Positions 53,733 to 60,808 of a DNA stretch of 64,000 nucleotides are shown one piece after another; the first letter of the stretch is position 1; the number at the start of each line of letters is the position of its first letter. A program made the position numbers and the translations under genes. Source of the DNA: Tenacibaculum sp. (GTDB taxonomy: Bacteria > Bacteroidota > Bacteroidia > Flavobacteriales > Flavobacteriaceae); contig JAKVCX010000004.1 of assembly GCA_022448525.1 (NCBI GenBank), positions 1-64,000 on the forward strand, written 5' to 3'. The notes under the pieces were generated by a model, which ran no database searches, was not told the DNA's origin, and saw only the letters and a list, made by a program, of their open reading frames with translations.

Positions 53733-54116
53733 CTATTGTTGTTTTCTTGTCCAAGTTTCTATGGAAGGTTTATTTCTTACGTAAGTAGTTACTTCAAGCG
53801 TATCAGTATGTTTTATTTTTATTTGATACTTCTTTGAAGTAGTTTGTGTTGCTCCTGAAGTAGCATCTACAAAAGCTTCGTTTTCATATTGTAGATCTTT
53901 AATAAAAATATCTTTATCACTTTTGGTTTCATGTAACACAGTTGTTCCATCATTGTAGTACAAAAGTTTACCAATAATTTTTTCACTGTTTTTCTCAATC
54001 TTGTAGGTAGCAGCGTAGAATTTGCTATTCGTTTTCCAGGTTCCGAATATTCTATGGTCTACTGATGTTGAGCAACTCATTAAAGGAATAATGGTTAGTA
54101 ATAAAAATCTCTTCAT
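53733..54116 (-). CDS. DUF2147-like lipoprotein (copy 1)
   Basis: 127 residues; signal LLLTIIPLMSC (Cys15). The GTWKTNSKFYAATYKIEK and GKLLYYNDG segments with a closing IETWTRK fit DUF2147-type small lipocalin-like proteins. The plus-strand protein at 56143 is a paralogue (IGIWEVTNEYYQAVYEI, GKIHYYNDG, KEVWTKG). It is the first gene of the minus operon and starts about 18 nt from the predicted transcription start of the Crp/Fnr-type promoter at 54183-54140. Confidence 0.75.
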   Translation of the reverse strand: MKRFLLLTIIPLMSCSTSVDHRIFGTWKTNSKFYAATYKIEKNSEKIIGKLLYYNDGTTVLHETKSDKDIFIKDLQYENEAFVDATSGATQTTSKKYQIKIKHTDTLEVTTYVRNKPSIETWTRKQQ

Positions 54117-54139
54117 GACTTTTGTTTTTAATCTTGAGA

Positions 54140-54183
54140 CAAAATTGTGAAGGATGTTTTGAAGTTTTTTTGACCTATGTCAA
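54140..54183 (-). promoter_or_regulatory. Crp/Fnr-box promoter of the minus operon
   Basis: On the minus strand: palindrome TTGACATAGGTCAA (54183-54170), 22-nt spacer, -7 element CAATTTTG (54147-54140). The same palindrome and the same spacing recur at 55081. The box centre would lie near -41, the class II activator position. Confidence 0.75.
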
Positions 54184-54204
54184 AATCATGAGATTCCTCA
54201 TTTT

Positions 54205-54248
54205 TTGATTTAAGTCAAAATGATTTTTTAGCGCTGGAATTAGTTTTG
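54205..54248 (+). promoter_or_regulatory. Crp/Fnr-box promoter of the small membrane protein genes
   Basis: TTGATTTAAGTCAA (54205-54218), 22-nt spacer, TAGTTTTG (54241-54248), 16 nt before the ATG at 54265. Geometry identical to the other two sites. Confidence 0.72.
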
Positions 54249-54264
54249 AACAAAATTTTTTGAA

Positions 54265-54558
54265 ATGAATAAATTAATGTCACGTTGGAATATTACTTCC
54301 AAAAAAGATTTAGCAATTATATTTTTTGTGTTTTCAATTACAGGATCGTTTTCTGTATTTGTAGGACGACCAATTTTAAAGTTTTTAGGATTGACTTTAG
54401 AAAATGTTCCTGCGATTTTCTATTATCCAATGTTCATCATGTCAAGTTTCATTTTCTATCAAATATTCTTGGTAATTTTTGGTTGGTTATTCGGTCAGTT
54501 TCAATTTTTTTGGAATATGGAAAAGAAACTTTTAAAACGTTTCGGAATAATAGTTTAA
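54265..54558 (+). CDS. Small membrane protein (DUF6787-like)
   Basis: 97 residues with two membrane helices (about 16-38 and 55-80: IIFFVFSITGSFSVFVG; FIMSSFIFYQIFLVIFGWLFG) and a basic C-terminus (MEKKLLKRFG). Conserved-looking RWNI at the start and RPILKFLGL between the helices match a small Bacteroidota membrane family. A second overlapping frame at 54285-54578 is a shadow. First gene of the unit controlled by the box at 54205. Function unknown. Confidence 0.72.
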   Translation: MNKLMSRWNITSKKDLAIIFFVFSITGSFSVFVGRPILKFLGLTLENVPAIFYYPMFIMSSFIFYQIFLVIFGWLFGQFQFFWNMEKKLLKRFGIIV

Positions 54559-54581
54559 CAATTCTTTTTTATATTTAGTAG

Positions 54582-54845
54582 ATGAAGAATACAACAAAAT
54601 GGAGAACCATAATTGCCCTGATATTAATGTATATCGCTTTGTTTATGAATTGGGAATGGGCATGGGGAGTTTTGTTTTTGTTGTGGGTAATTCCTGATTT
54701 GTTTTCAAGCGTTACATTTTTTATTGAGCCTATTCAAAGAAATGAAAATCCAATGTTATATTGGATAATTATTGCCTCTTGGATATTAATGGCAGCATAT
54801 TCTTTATCTACATTGTTTATAGATTATAATCAGTACAGATATTAA
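54582..54845 (+). CDS. Small membrane protein, tandem copy 1
   Basis: 87 residues, two to three membrane helices (KWRTIIALILMYIALFMNWEW, WGVLFLLWVIPDLFSSV, YWIIIASWILMAAYSL). It shares KWRTI(I/V)AL, the ExWxW(F/G) segment and NPMLYWI/HPKLYWI with the next gene, 1 nt away, so the two are tandem duplicates. Function unknown; expression with the hydroxylase/YceI units suggests an envelope role. Confidence 0.7.
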   Translation: MKNTTKWRTIIALILMYIALFMNWEWAWGVLFLLWVIPDLFSSVTFFIEPIQRNENPMLYWIIIASWILMAAYSLSTLFIDYNQYRY

Positions 54846-54846
54846 T

Positions 54847-55089
54847 ATGGATAAATGGAGAACTATAGTTGCTCTTGCTCTTTTAATACTTGCAATTATT
54901 TACGAATGGAATTGGTTTTGGGCCTTATTTATAATTTTAGGTTTAGTTCACATTATTAGAAGTGGTGAAATTCATTTTGTGGAGTCCATTACTAAAAAGG
55001 AACATCCAAAACTATATTGGATAATGATTTTAATATGGTCATTCTTAGCTATATATTCTGTAGCTAATCATCTAGCTATTTTGACATAG
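54847..55089 (+). CDS. Small membrane protein, tandem copy 2
   Basis: 80 residues, paralogue of the preceding protein (KWRTIVALALLILAIIYEWNWFW, HPKLYWIMILIWSFLAIYS). Starts 1 nt after the previous stop. Its stop codon (55087-55089) lies inside the next Crp/Fnr box, so the promoter of the hydroxylase unit overlaps the end of this gene. Confidence 0.7.
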   Translation: MDKWRTIVALALLILAIIYEWNWFWALFIILGLVHIIRSGEIHFVESITKKEHPKLYWIMILIWSFLAIYSVANHLAILT

Positions 55090-55124
55090 GTCAAAAACTT
55101 GAATGAACTTATTTAGCAATTTTG
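55081..55124 (+). promoter_or_regulatory. Crp/Fnr-box promoter of the hydroxylase/Rieske operon
   Basis: TTGACATAGGTCAA (55081-55094), 22-nt spacer, CAATTTTG (55117-55124), 15 nt before the ATG at 55140. The box is identical to that at 54183-54170. Confidence 0.75.
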
Positions 55125-55139
55125 TAAAAAATATTTAAG

Positions 55140-56138
55140 ATGAAAAATTCAACATTGTTAATTAGAAGTTTAGTAATCATTTTATTAATTACAGGTTTCG
55201 CACATTTCTTTTATTACAATTATAGTGAAAGCGGACACGACAGCGTAATTTCCTTTTTCTCGAATACATTGCAATGGGAAAGTGTAGAGTATTGGTTTTA
55301 TGTGTTTAATGACTTGAGTTTAGTCTATATTATCGTACCATTTTTTGTAATTGAATTAATACGTTATGCCTTTTTAAGACGATTGAATAAAGATTTAATT
55401 CTTGATAGTATTACGAATATTATAACATTTGGTGGATTCTTTTTAATAGAAATTATTCTTGGGATTTTAGCAATTACAAAAGTTTATTATTGGTTGTTTA
55501 ATAATGTGAGTTTATCTCATTTAGATATCAATTGGGCAACCATTATTTCATGTGTTTTATTAGCAGATTTTGCATATTATTGGGAACACAGAATGATGCA
55601 TAGAATCGGAATTGGCTGGGCAACACATACAGTTCATCACAGTTCCCCACATTTTAATATGTCGGTTGCGTATCGTTTTGGACCATTAGATGCTATTATG
55701 CCAATCGTATTCTCTTTACCAATTGTTATGTTGGGATTTGATCCCATATTGGTGTTATTGTCTGAAGTATTTGTACAAGTTTTTCAAACATTATTACACA
55801 CTGAAATAATTGGGAAATTGACAAAGCCTGTTGAATTTATTTTCAATACACCATCTCATCATAGAGTTCATCATGGTTCGAACAGACAATACTGGGATAA
55901 AAATTATGCAGGAATTTTGATTATTTGGGATAGATTATTAGGTACGTTTGAGCCAGAAGTAGAAAAGGTGAAATATGGAATTTCAGAACCATTAAATAGC
56001 GTCAATCCTATCAAAGTATTTTTTCATGGCTTGACAAGATTAAATTATAAGTTGGGTAAAGTTTCAGGAGTTAAAAATAAGCTTAAAGTGTTTATAAAAC
56101 CTCCAGATTGGATGCCTGAAAACCCAAACAATTCCTAA
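55140..56138 (+). CDS. Sterol desaturase / fatty-acid hydroxylase superfamily membrane enzyme
   Basis: 332 residues, about five membrane helices. The histidine clusters for a di-iron site are present in order: HRMMH, HTVHHSSPHF, HTEI, and HHRVHHGSNRQYWDKNYAG near residues 238-262. These O2-dependent enzymes hydroxylate or desaturate lipid chains, carotenoids or sterols. First gene of a four-gene plus operon (5-nt gap to the DUF2147-like gene) which also contains a Rieske oxygenase and a reductase that could feed electrons. The lipid substrate is not evident. Confidence 0.87.
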   Translation: MKNSTLLIRSLVIILLITGFAHFFYYNYSESGHDSVISFFSNTLQWESVEYWFYVFNDLSLVYIIVPFFVIELIRYAFLRRLNKDLILDSITNIITFGGFFLIEIILGILAITKVYYWLFNNVSLSHLDINWATIISCVLLADFAYYWEHRMMHRIGIGWATHTVHHSSPHFNMSVAYRFGPLDAIMPIVFSLPIVMLGFDPILVLLSEVFVQVFQTLLHTEIIGKLTKPVEFIFNTPSHHRVHHGSNRQYWDKNYAGILIIWDRLLGTFEPEVEKVKYGISEPLNSVNPIKVFFHGLTRLNYKLGKVSGVKNKLKVFIKPPDWMPENPNNS

Positions 56139-56142
56139 AATT

Positions 56143-56547
56143 ATGAGATTATTATTAACTTTTATATTAGCCATCAACTTGGTTTCTTGCGCTCAAAAAA
56201 ATGATAAAATTATCGGGATTTGGGAAGTGACAAATGAATATTATCAAGCAGTTTACGAAATAGTAGAGTACAGAGGTAAATTCTTTGGAAAAATCCACTA
56301 TTATAATGATGGTAAATTGGAGTATCAAGGAAAAAATAAAAAGAGAGACTATTTTCTTACTGATGTTGAAAAACAAGGGAACACATATAATAACGGAAAG
56401 ATGTATTTACCAGATGGAAGTTATTACGAAGTAATTTTTACTTTAAAAGATGATAATAAATTGGAAGCTTTAATGACTGTTGAGGGAAAACCTTATAAAG
56501 AAGTTTGGACGAAAGGAAAGAAGATTAAAAATATATTTCCAAAATAA
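56143..56547 (+). CDS. DUF2147-like lipoprotein (copy 2)
   Basis: 134 residues; signal LLLTFILAINLVSC (Cys16), then GIWEVTNEYYQAVYEIVEYRG, KIHYYNDGK and KEVWTKGKK. It is a paralogue of the protein at 53733 on the opposite strand, so each Crp/Fnr-controlled operon carries one copy. It starts 4 nt after the hydroxylase gene and ends 9 nt before the Rieske gene. Confidence 0.74.
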   Translation: MRLLLTFILAINLVSCAQKNDKIIGIWEVTNEYYQAVYEIVEYRGKFFGKIHYYNDGKLEYQGKNKKRDYFLTDVEKQGNTYNNGKMYLPDGSYYEVIFTLKDDNKLEALMTVEGKPYKEVWTKGKKIKNIFPK

Positions 56548-56556
56548 ATTAAGATA

Positions 56557-57756
56557 ATGGAGAATCAAAGGAAAATGCATGTACTTCCGATTGAAGCATA
56601 TACATCGAAAGAGTGGTTTGATTTAGAAATGAAACATTTGTTTTCTACAACTTGGCAATATGCAGGATTAGTTGAAGATGTTTCAAATCCAGGAGATTAT
56701 ATTTCTGTACAAGCCGGTTTAAATAATATTTTCATTGTAAAAGGTAGAGATCATAGATTACGAGCTTTTCATAATATGTGTCGTCACAGAGGAACTCAAT
56801 TATTGAGAGCTGTGGGTAAAGCACAAAAAGCGATTACATGTCCTTATCATGATTGGACGTATGATTTAGAAGGAAAGTTAATAAGTGTTCCTAAAAAAGA
56901 AGAAGAATTCCCAGAGTTATGTAATAAAGAATTACATGAATGCGAACTTAATTTGTATGAGGCTTCTGTTGACATTTTCAAAGGAATGTTATTTGTTCAT
57001 CCAGAAAAAAATGCACCGAGTATTATGAAGTTTTTTGGAGAAGTAGAACCGTATTTAGGTCCACATGTCGTTGAAGAATTAGTAGAGTGGAGTGAAACTG
57101 ACGGAGAACCATTTTATGCTAAAGAAATTCAAGCGAATTGGAAGATAGTAGTTGAAAATTATATAGATCATTATCATTTAGCACATTTACATGAAGGAAC
57201 TTTAAACATGTATAATCATGCAAAAGCTGAATTCGGTTGGGAAGGTCCACATTATTGGTTTTATGAACCTTTGGTGGATGAGTATTTAAATGATGTTGAA
57301 AATGCTGCTCAATTTCCTTTAATAGAAAGTGTACCAAGAGAAAAGATTGGCGCTTATGTTCCTTGGTTATTTCCAAATATTGGAATTACAGAAGGAGAAG
57401 CGCAATGGAATACTTTTCATGCTATTCCCTTAGCACCAGATAGAACTTTAGTAGTGATTCGATCAAAAGTAGAGAATAAAAGTGATTGGGAATTTACCAA
57501 ACAGTATACTAAATCTTCAATGAGTAAAGTTTGGCAACACTACGGCAATAAAGGAAAGTATGAAGGTGATAAAGTTGATCCTATGGCATCAGGTGATTTT
57601 ATGGCAGAAGATATTTATGCCTGTGAACAACAGCAAAAATCTCTAAGTTCACCATATTTTAGTGTTGGAGCGAGAGCTCAGAAAGGAGAATATGCAATTG
57701 TTCGGTTTCAGGAAGAAGTGAAAAAGTGGATGATTGCTAATGGTGCTAAAATTTAA
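56557..57756 (+). CDS. Rieske non-haem iron oxygenase, alpha subunit
   Basis: 399 residues. Rieske domain (about 15-130): Cys75-x-His77 in MCRHRG and Cys95-x2-His98 in CPYHDW bind the [2Fe-2S] cluster. Catalytic domain (about 170-390): mononuclear iron motif Asp204-x2-His207-x4-His212 in ENYIDHYHLAHLH, with a later Asp in SGDFMAEDI as possible third ligand. Overall it resembles the choline/carnitine-monooxygenase and aromatic-ring-hydroxylase group. It uses O2 and electrons from the reductase at 57760, 3 nt downstream. The substrate is unknown; quaternary amines or a lipid intermediate are both possible. Confidence 0.9.
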   Translation: MENQRKMHVLPIEAYTSKEWFDLEMKHLFSTTWQYAGLVEDVSNPGDYISVQAGLNNIFIVKGRDHRLRAFHNMCRHRGTQLLRAVGKAQKAITCPYHDWTYDLEGKLISVPKKEEEFPELCNKELHECELNLYEASVDIFKGMLFVHPEKNAPSIMKFFGEVEPYLGPHVVEELVEWSETDGEPFYAKEIQANWKIVVENYIDHYHLAHLHEGTLNMYNHAKAEFGWEGPHYWFYEPLVDEYLNDVENAAQFPLIESVPREKIGAYVPWLFPNIGITEGEAQWNTFHAIPLAPDRTLVVIRSKVENKSDWEFTKQYTKSSMSKVWQHYGNKGKYEGDKVDPMASGDFMAEDIYACEQQQKSLSSPYFSVGARAQKGEYAIVRFQEEVKKWMIANGAKI

Positions 57757-57759
57757 TAT

Positions 57760-58827
57760 ATGAGCAATTTTTATAGTTTAAAAGTTTCTGAGATAAAAGA
57801 ACAAACTTCAGAAGCAGTTGCTGTTTCTTTTGATGTTCCAATTGAGCTTTATGATGAATTTAATTATAAGCCAGGACAATATTTAACTTTAAAATTTAAT
57901 ATAGAAGGAGAGGAAGTAAGAAGATCTTATTCTTTATGCAGTTCTCCTTTACTCAAGGAAGCTCTGACAATTGGAGTGAAAAGAGTTAAAAACGGTTTGG
58001 TTTCAAATTATATTAACGATCATCTTAAAGTTGGAGATGAAGTTGAAGTTATGATTCCTAATGGAAGTTTTTATGCTGATGTAAAAGAGGATAATTACAA
58101 AACGTACTATTTATTTGCCGCTGGAAGTGGAATAACACCAATACTTTCAATTTTAAAATCTGTTTTAATTGGTGAACCGAATAGTTATATCCATATGATT
58201 TATGGAAATAGGAATCAAGAAACGGTTTTGTTTAAAAGTGAATTAGAGGAGTTAAGGAAAGAATATCCAACAAGACTGATTTTAGTCCATAGTTTGAGTA
58301 AACCCAAAACGAGTTGGTTTTCTTCTAAAAAAGAGTTTGAATATAGAAAAGGAAGAGTAGATTCGGATGCGATTAATTGGTTTATAAATGAGTATCCGCC
58401 TTATGCTCAAAATACAGAATATTTCATATGTGGACCAGGTAAAATGATTGAGAACACAAAGGATGCATTAAAAAATATAGACGTTCCTGATAATAGAATA
58501 TTTATTGAGAGTTTCGGTGGAAGTTCAACTAATAATACTTTAGAGGGAATTGAAAAAGCAGCATTAAAGGCTAAATTGAACAATGAAGAAATAAATATTA
58601 GTATAGAAAAAGGAGAGACTGTTTTACGAGCGTTATTGAATAATAAGTTCGATCCACCTTATTCTTGTGAAGGCGGAGTATGTTCGAGTTGTGTTTGCAA
58701 GCTTAAAAAAGGAAAAGTGACGATGAAAAAGAATATGGCTTTATCCGAAAAAGAAGTAAAAGAAGGATATATATTAAGTTGTCAAAGTATAGCATTAACA
58801 AAAGAAATTGAAGTTGTATTCGAATAA
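57760..58827 (+). CDS. Ferredoxin-NAD(P)H reductase (PaaE-like) with C-terminal [2Fe-2S] domain
   Basis: 355 residues. FAD-binding barrel about 1-100 (YKPGQYLTLKF, RRSYSLCSSP), NAD(P)-binding domain about 105-245 (FAAGSGITPILSILK, IYGNRNQETVLF, YFICGPGKMIE), and a plant-type ferredoxin domain about 265-355 (YSCEGGVCSSCVCKLKKG and LSCQS supply the four cysteines). It passes electrons from NAD(P)H to the Rieske oxygenase directly upstream, and possibly to the di-iron hydroxylase. Last gene of the operon; no clear terminator downstream. Confidence 0.92.
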   Translation: MSNFYSLKVSEIKEQTSEAVAVSFDVPIELYDEFNYKPGQYLTLKFNIEGEEVRRSYSLCSSPLLKEALTIGVKRVKNGLVSNYINDHLKVGDEVEVMIPNGSFYADVKEDNYKTYYLFAAGSGITPILSILKSVLIGEPNSYIHMIYGNRNQETVLFKSELEELRKEYPTRLILVHSLSKPKTSWFSSKKEFEYRKGRVDSDAINWFINEYPPYAQNTEYFICGPGKMIENTKDALKNIDVPDNRIFIESFGGSSTNNTLEGIEKAALKAKLNNEEINISIEKGETVLRALLNNKFDPPYSCEGGVCSSCVCKLKKGKVTMKKNMALSEKEVKEGYILSCQSIALTKEIEVVFE

Positions 58828-58868
58828 GAAATTATATTACTAAATTTAATGTTTAAAAAAATAATTGA

Positions 58869-59585
58869 ATGAATAGCAACTTGGCAGTTTTAATTGATGG
58901 AGATAATATTTCATCAAATTATATTGAGGAAATGATGGAGGAAATTACCAAATATGGTAATCCTACAATCAAAAGGATATATGGTGATTGGACCAGCCCG
59001 AATTTAGTGAAATGGAAAAATTTACTGCTAGAAAATGCTATTATACCTATTCAACAATATGCGTATACTAGAGGAAAAAACGCGACGGATTCTGCAATGA
59101 TTATTGATGCTATGGATATATTATATAGCGGAAAAGTGAATGGTTTTTGTTTAGTTTCAAGCGATAGTGATTTTACTAGATTAGCTACAAGACTAAGAGA
59201 AGCAGGAATGCAAGTAATAGGAATCGGGGAGAAGAAGACCCCAAATCCATTTATTGTTGCTTGTGATAGATTTATATACATAGAAATCCTGAAAAAGCGA
59301 ACTGAAGAAAAAGTTGAAAACAAAGAGTCATCTGCAGATAAAATATCTAAAAAAGAAATTAACTTAATTATGTCAAGTATTAATGATTTGTCGGATGATG
59401 ATGGTTGGGCATTTTTAGGAGATGTTGGTAGTTTAATTCAAAAGAAAAGACCGAATTTTGATTCTAGGAATTTCGGATTTGATAAACTAACTCCGCTAAT
59501 TAAATCAATCGGAAAATTTGAAATAGAGAGAAGAGAGAACCAAAAAAATAAACATAAATTAATTTATGTTAGAATAAAAAAGTAG
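58869..59585 (+). CDS. NYN-domain (LabA-like) putative ribonuclease with OST-HTH/LOTUS domain
   Basis: 238 residues. The NYN (PIN-like) domain, about 1-150, has the acidic metal-binding residues in LIDGDNIS, KNATDSAMIIDAMD and LVSSDSDFTRLATRL. A charged linker (about 152-165) leads to an OST-HTH/LOTUS domain (about 167-235: MSSINDLSDDDGWAFLGDVG, FDSRNFGFDKLTPLIKSI), which binds RNA in other proteins. The combination points to an RNA-cleaving or RNA-binding protein; the target is unknown. It is followed by a long leader and the rpsU gene. Confidence 0.88.
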   Translation: MNSNLAVLIDGDNISSNYIEEMMEEITKYGNPTIKRIYGDWTSPNLVKWKNLLLENAIIPIQQYAYTRGKNATDSAMIIDAMDILYSGKVNGFCLVSSDSDFTRLATRLREAGMQVIGIGEKKTPNPFIVACDRFIYIEILKKRTEEKVENKESSADKISKKEINLIMSSINDLSDDDGWAFLGDVGSLIQKKRPNFDSRNFGFDKLTPLIKSIGKFEIERRENQKNKHKLIYVRIKK

Positions 59586-59656
59586 TTTTTGGATATAATC
59601 TTAACGTTTTTTTAAATAAAATCAAGGAAAACCTGTTTTATTCTAGATTAAAGACA

Positions 59657-59882
59657 TACCTTTGAGGCGTATATAGAATCATAGATTAAATTTCAACCAG
59701 GGTTTTAGTTAAGTTTCATTTCTTTAAAACGATTTTAACAGGCTTATCCCTATTGCACTTTAATTTTTAAGTTATATAAATGAACAAATAAAAAGCTACA
59801 AGTATTAGCTTATTATTTTGAGTTAAGAATCATAAATATCCTGTGTTTATAACGGGATTTAATAAAATAAATTATACCATAT
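59657..59882 (+). promoter_or_regulatory. Candidate promoter and long leader of rpsU
   Basis: TACCTTTG (59657-59664) fits the -7 consensus TAnnTTTG; a good -33 TTG at the right distance is missing. If used, the rpsU leader is about 210 nt, long for a 63-codon ribosomal gene. The gap 59586-59882 holds no gene. No SD-like GGAGG precedes the rpsU start. Confidence 0.4.
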
Positions 59883-60074
59883 ATGTTAATAATAAAAGTT
59901 AAGGACGGAGAGAATATTGATAGAGCTTTAAAACGCTACAAAAGAAAACACAGAGATACTAAGTTAATGAGAGAATTAAGAGAGAGAAGAGAGTATACTA
60001 AAGAATCTGTGAGAAGAAGAGCGGAAGTGAAAAAAGCTCAATACAAAGAAAGATTATCTTCTAGTAACGATTAA
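59883..60074 (+). CDS. rpsU: 30S ribosomal protein bS21
   Basis: 63 residues, strongly basic, with the conserved start MLIIKVKDGENIDRALKRYKRK and the Arg-rich middle MRELRERREYTKESVRRR. It is a small-subunit protein near the 3' end of 16S rRNA. It is monocistronic, followed by two terminators. The upstream sequence before the ATG is A/T only, without SD. Confidence 0.95.
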   Translation: MLIIKVKDGENIDRALKRYKRKHRDTKLMRELRERREYTKESVRRRAEVKKAQYKERLSSSND

Positions 60075-60127
60075 TATAATATGTTTTATAAGTCACCTAG
60101 GCTTGTAAATCATTTACAATATCTAAA

Positions 60128-60159
60128 ACTTCTCCAAAGACGTTTGGAGATTTCTTTTT
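60128..60159 (+). terminator. Terminator after rpsU
   Basis: 8-bp stem TCTCCAAA (60131-60138) / TTTGGAGA (60143-60150), GACG loop, then TTTCTTTTT. Confidence 0.85.
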
Positions 60160-60171
60160 CATAGCAATTTT

Positions 60172-60202
60172 CCCACTCAATCTTTGAGTGGGTTTTTATT
60201 TT
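60172..60202 (+). terminator. Second terminator after rpsU
   Basis: 9-bp stem CCCACTCAA (60172-60180) / TTGAGTGGG (60184-60192) with a 3-nt loop and TTTTTATTTT. Two strong hairpins in tandem insulate rpsU from the next gene. Confidence 0.85.
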
Positions 60203-60290
60203 ATGAAATTTCCTTCCATCAAAGAGTAAAGTTGATTAAGTTTATTATAGATTTATATATTGCTTGATAAAATAAAAAGAGAAAGATAAA

Positions 60291-60791
60291 ATGATTTTAG
60301 CTATTGATGTTTATTATGCTGAGAGCACCGCAAAGGTAGTTGGTGTTTTATTCGAAGAACAAGACGAGTCTCCTAAACATATTATAACTGAATATATTTC
60401 AAGTGTTTCGGATTATATTCCCGGAGAATTCTACAAAAGGGAATTACCTTGTATTTTAAAATTATTAGAACAAGTTAAATTAGCTGATATAGAATTTATT
60501 ATTGTTGATGGTCATGTGTTTGTTGATAATGAAGAAAAGCATGGTTTAGGAGCACACCTATGGGAAAATTTAAATAGAGAAATTCCAATTATAGGTGTAG
60601 CAAAAAAGCATTTTCATAATACAGAAAAAGTCAGTTTTCCAGTCGTCAGAGGAGAAAGTAAAAATCCTTTGTATGTTTCTTCGGTAGGAATAGATTCAGA
60701 TTTTGCAATCAATTTTGTTCGTAACATGAAAGGAAAATATAGATTTCCTTCAATGTTAAAAATTCTTGATCAACATACAAGACTTGAATAA
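60291..60791 (+). CDS. Short endonuclease V-like protein
   Basis: 166 residues, clearly shorter than typical endonuclease V (about 220). Family motifs are recognisable: LAIDVYY with the first metal-binding Asp, YIPGEFYKRELPCIL (usual YIPGxLxFRE), VDGH followed by an altered GLGAHLWENL (usual HPRxxGLASHLG), and IIGVAKKHF (usual IGVAKxxL). True endonuclease V cleaves near deoxyinosine in DNA or inosine in RNA. The N-terminal region before the first Asp is missing and the second motif is altered, so activity is uncertain. Monocistronic. Confidence 0.7.
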   Translation: MILAIDVYYAESTAKVVGVLFEEQDESPKHIITEYISSVSDYIPGEFYKRELPCILKLLEQVKLADIEFIIVDGHVFVDNEEKHGLGAHLWENLNREIPIIGVAKKHFHNTEKVSFPVVRGESKNPLYVSSVGIDSDFAINFVRNMKGKYRFPSMLKILDQHTRLE

Positions 60792-60808
60792 GAATATTTC
60801 AAAACTGT

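Noticed and set aside
54285..54578. 97-codon frame overlapping the small membrane protein at 54265 in another frame
   Set aside because: Composition is Cys/Phe-rich and unlike genuine proteins; the 54265 frame has proper membrane helices and sits at the right distance from the promoter.
60075..60290. tRNA or small RNA gene between rpsU and the endonuclease V-like gene
   Set aside because: The two hairpins there are ordinary terminators with T runs; no cloverleaf or CCA-type end could be drawn.
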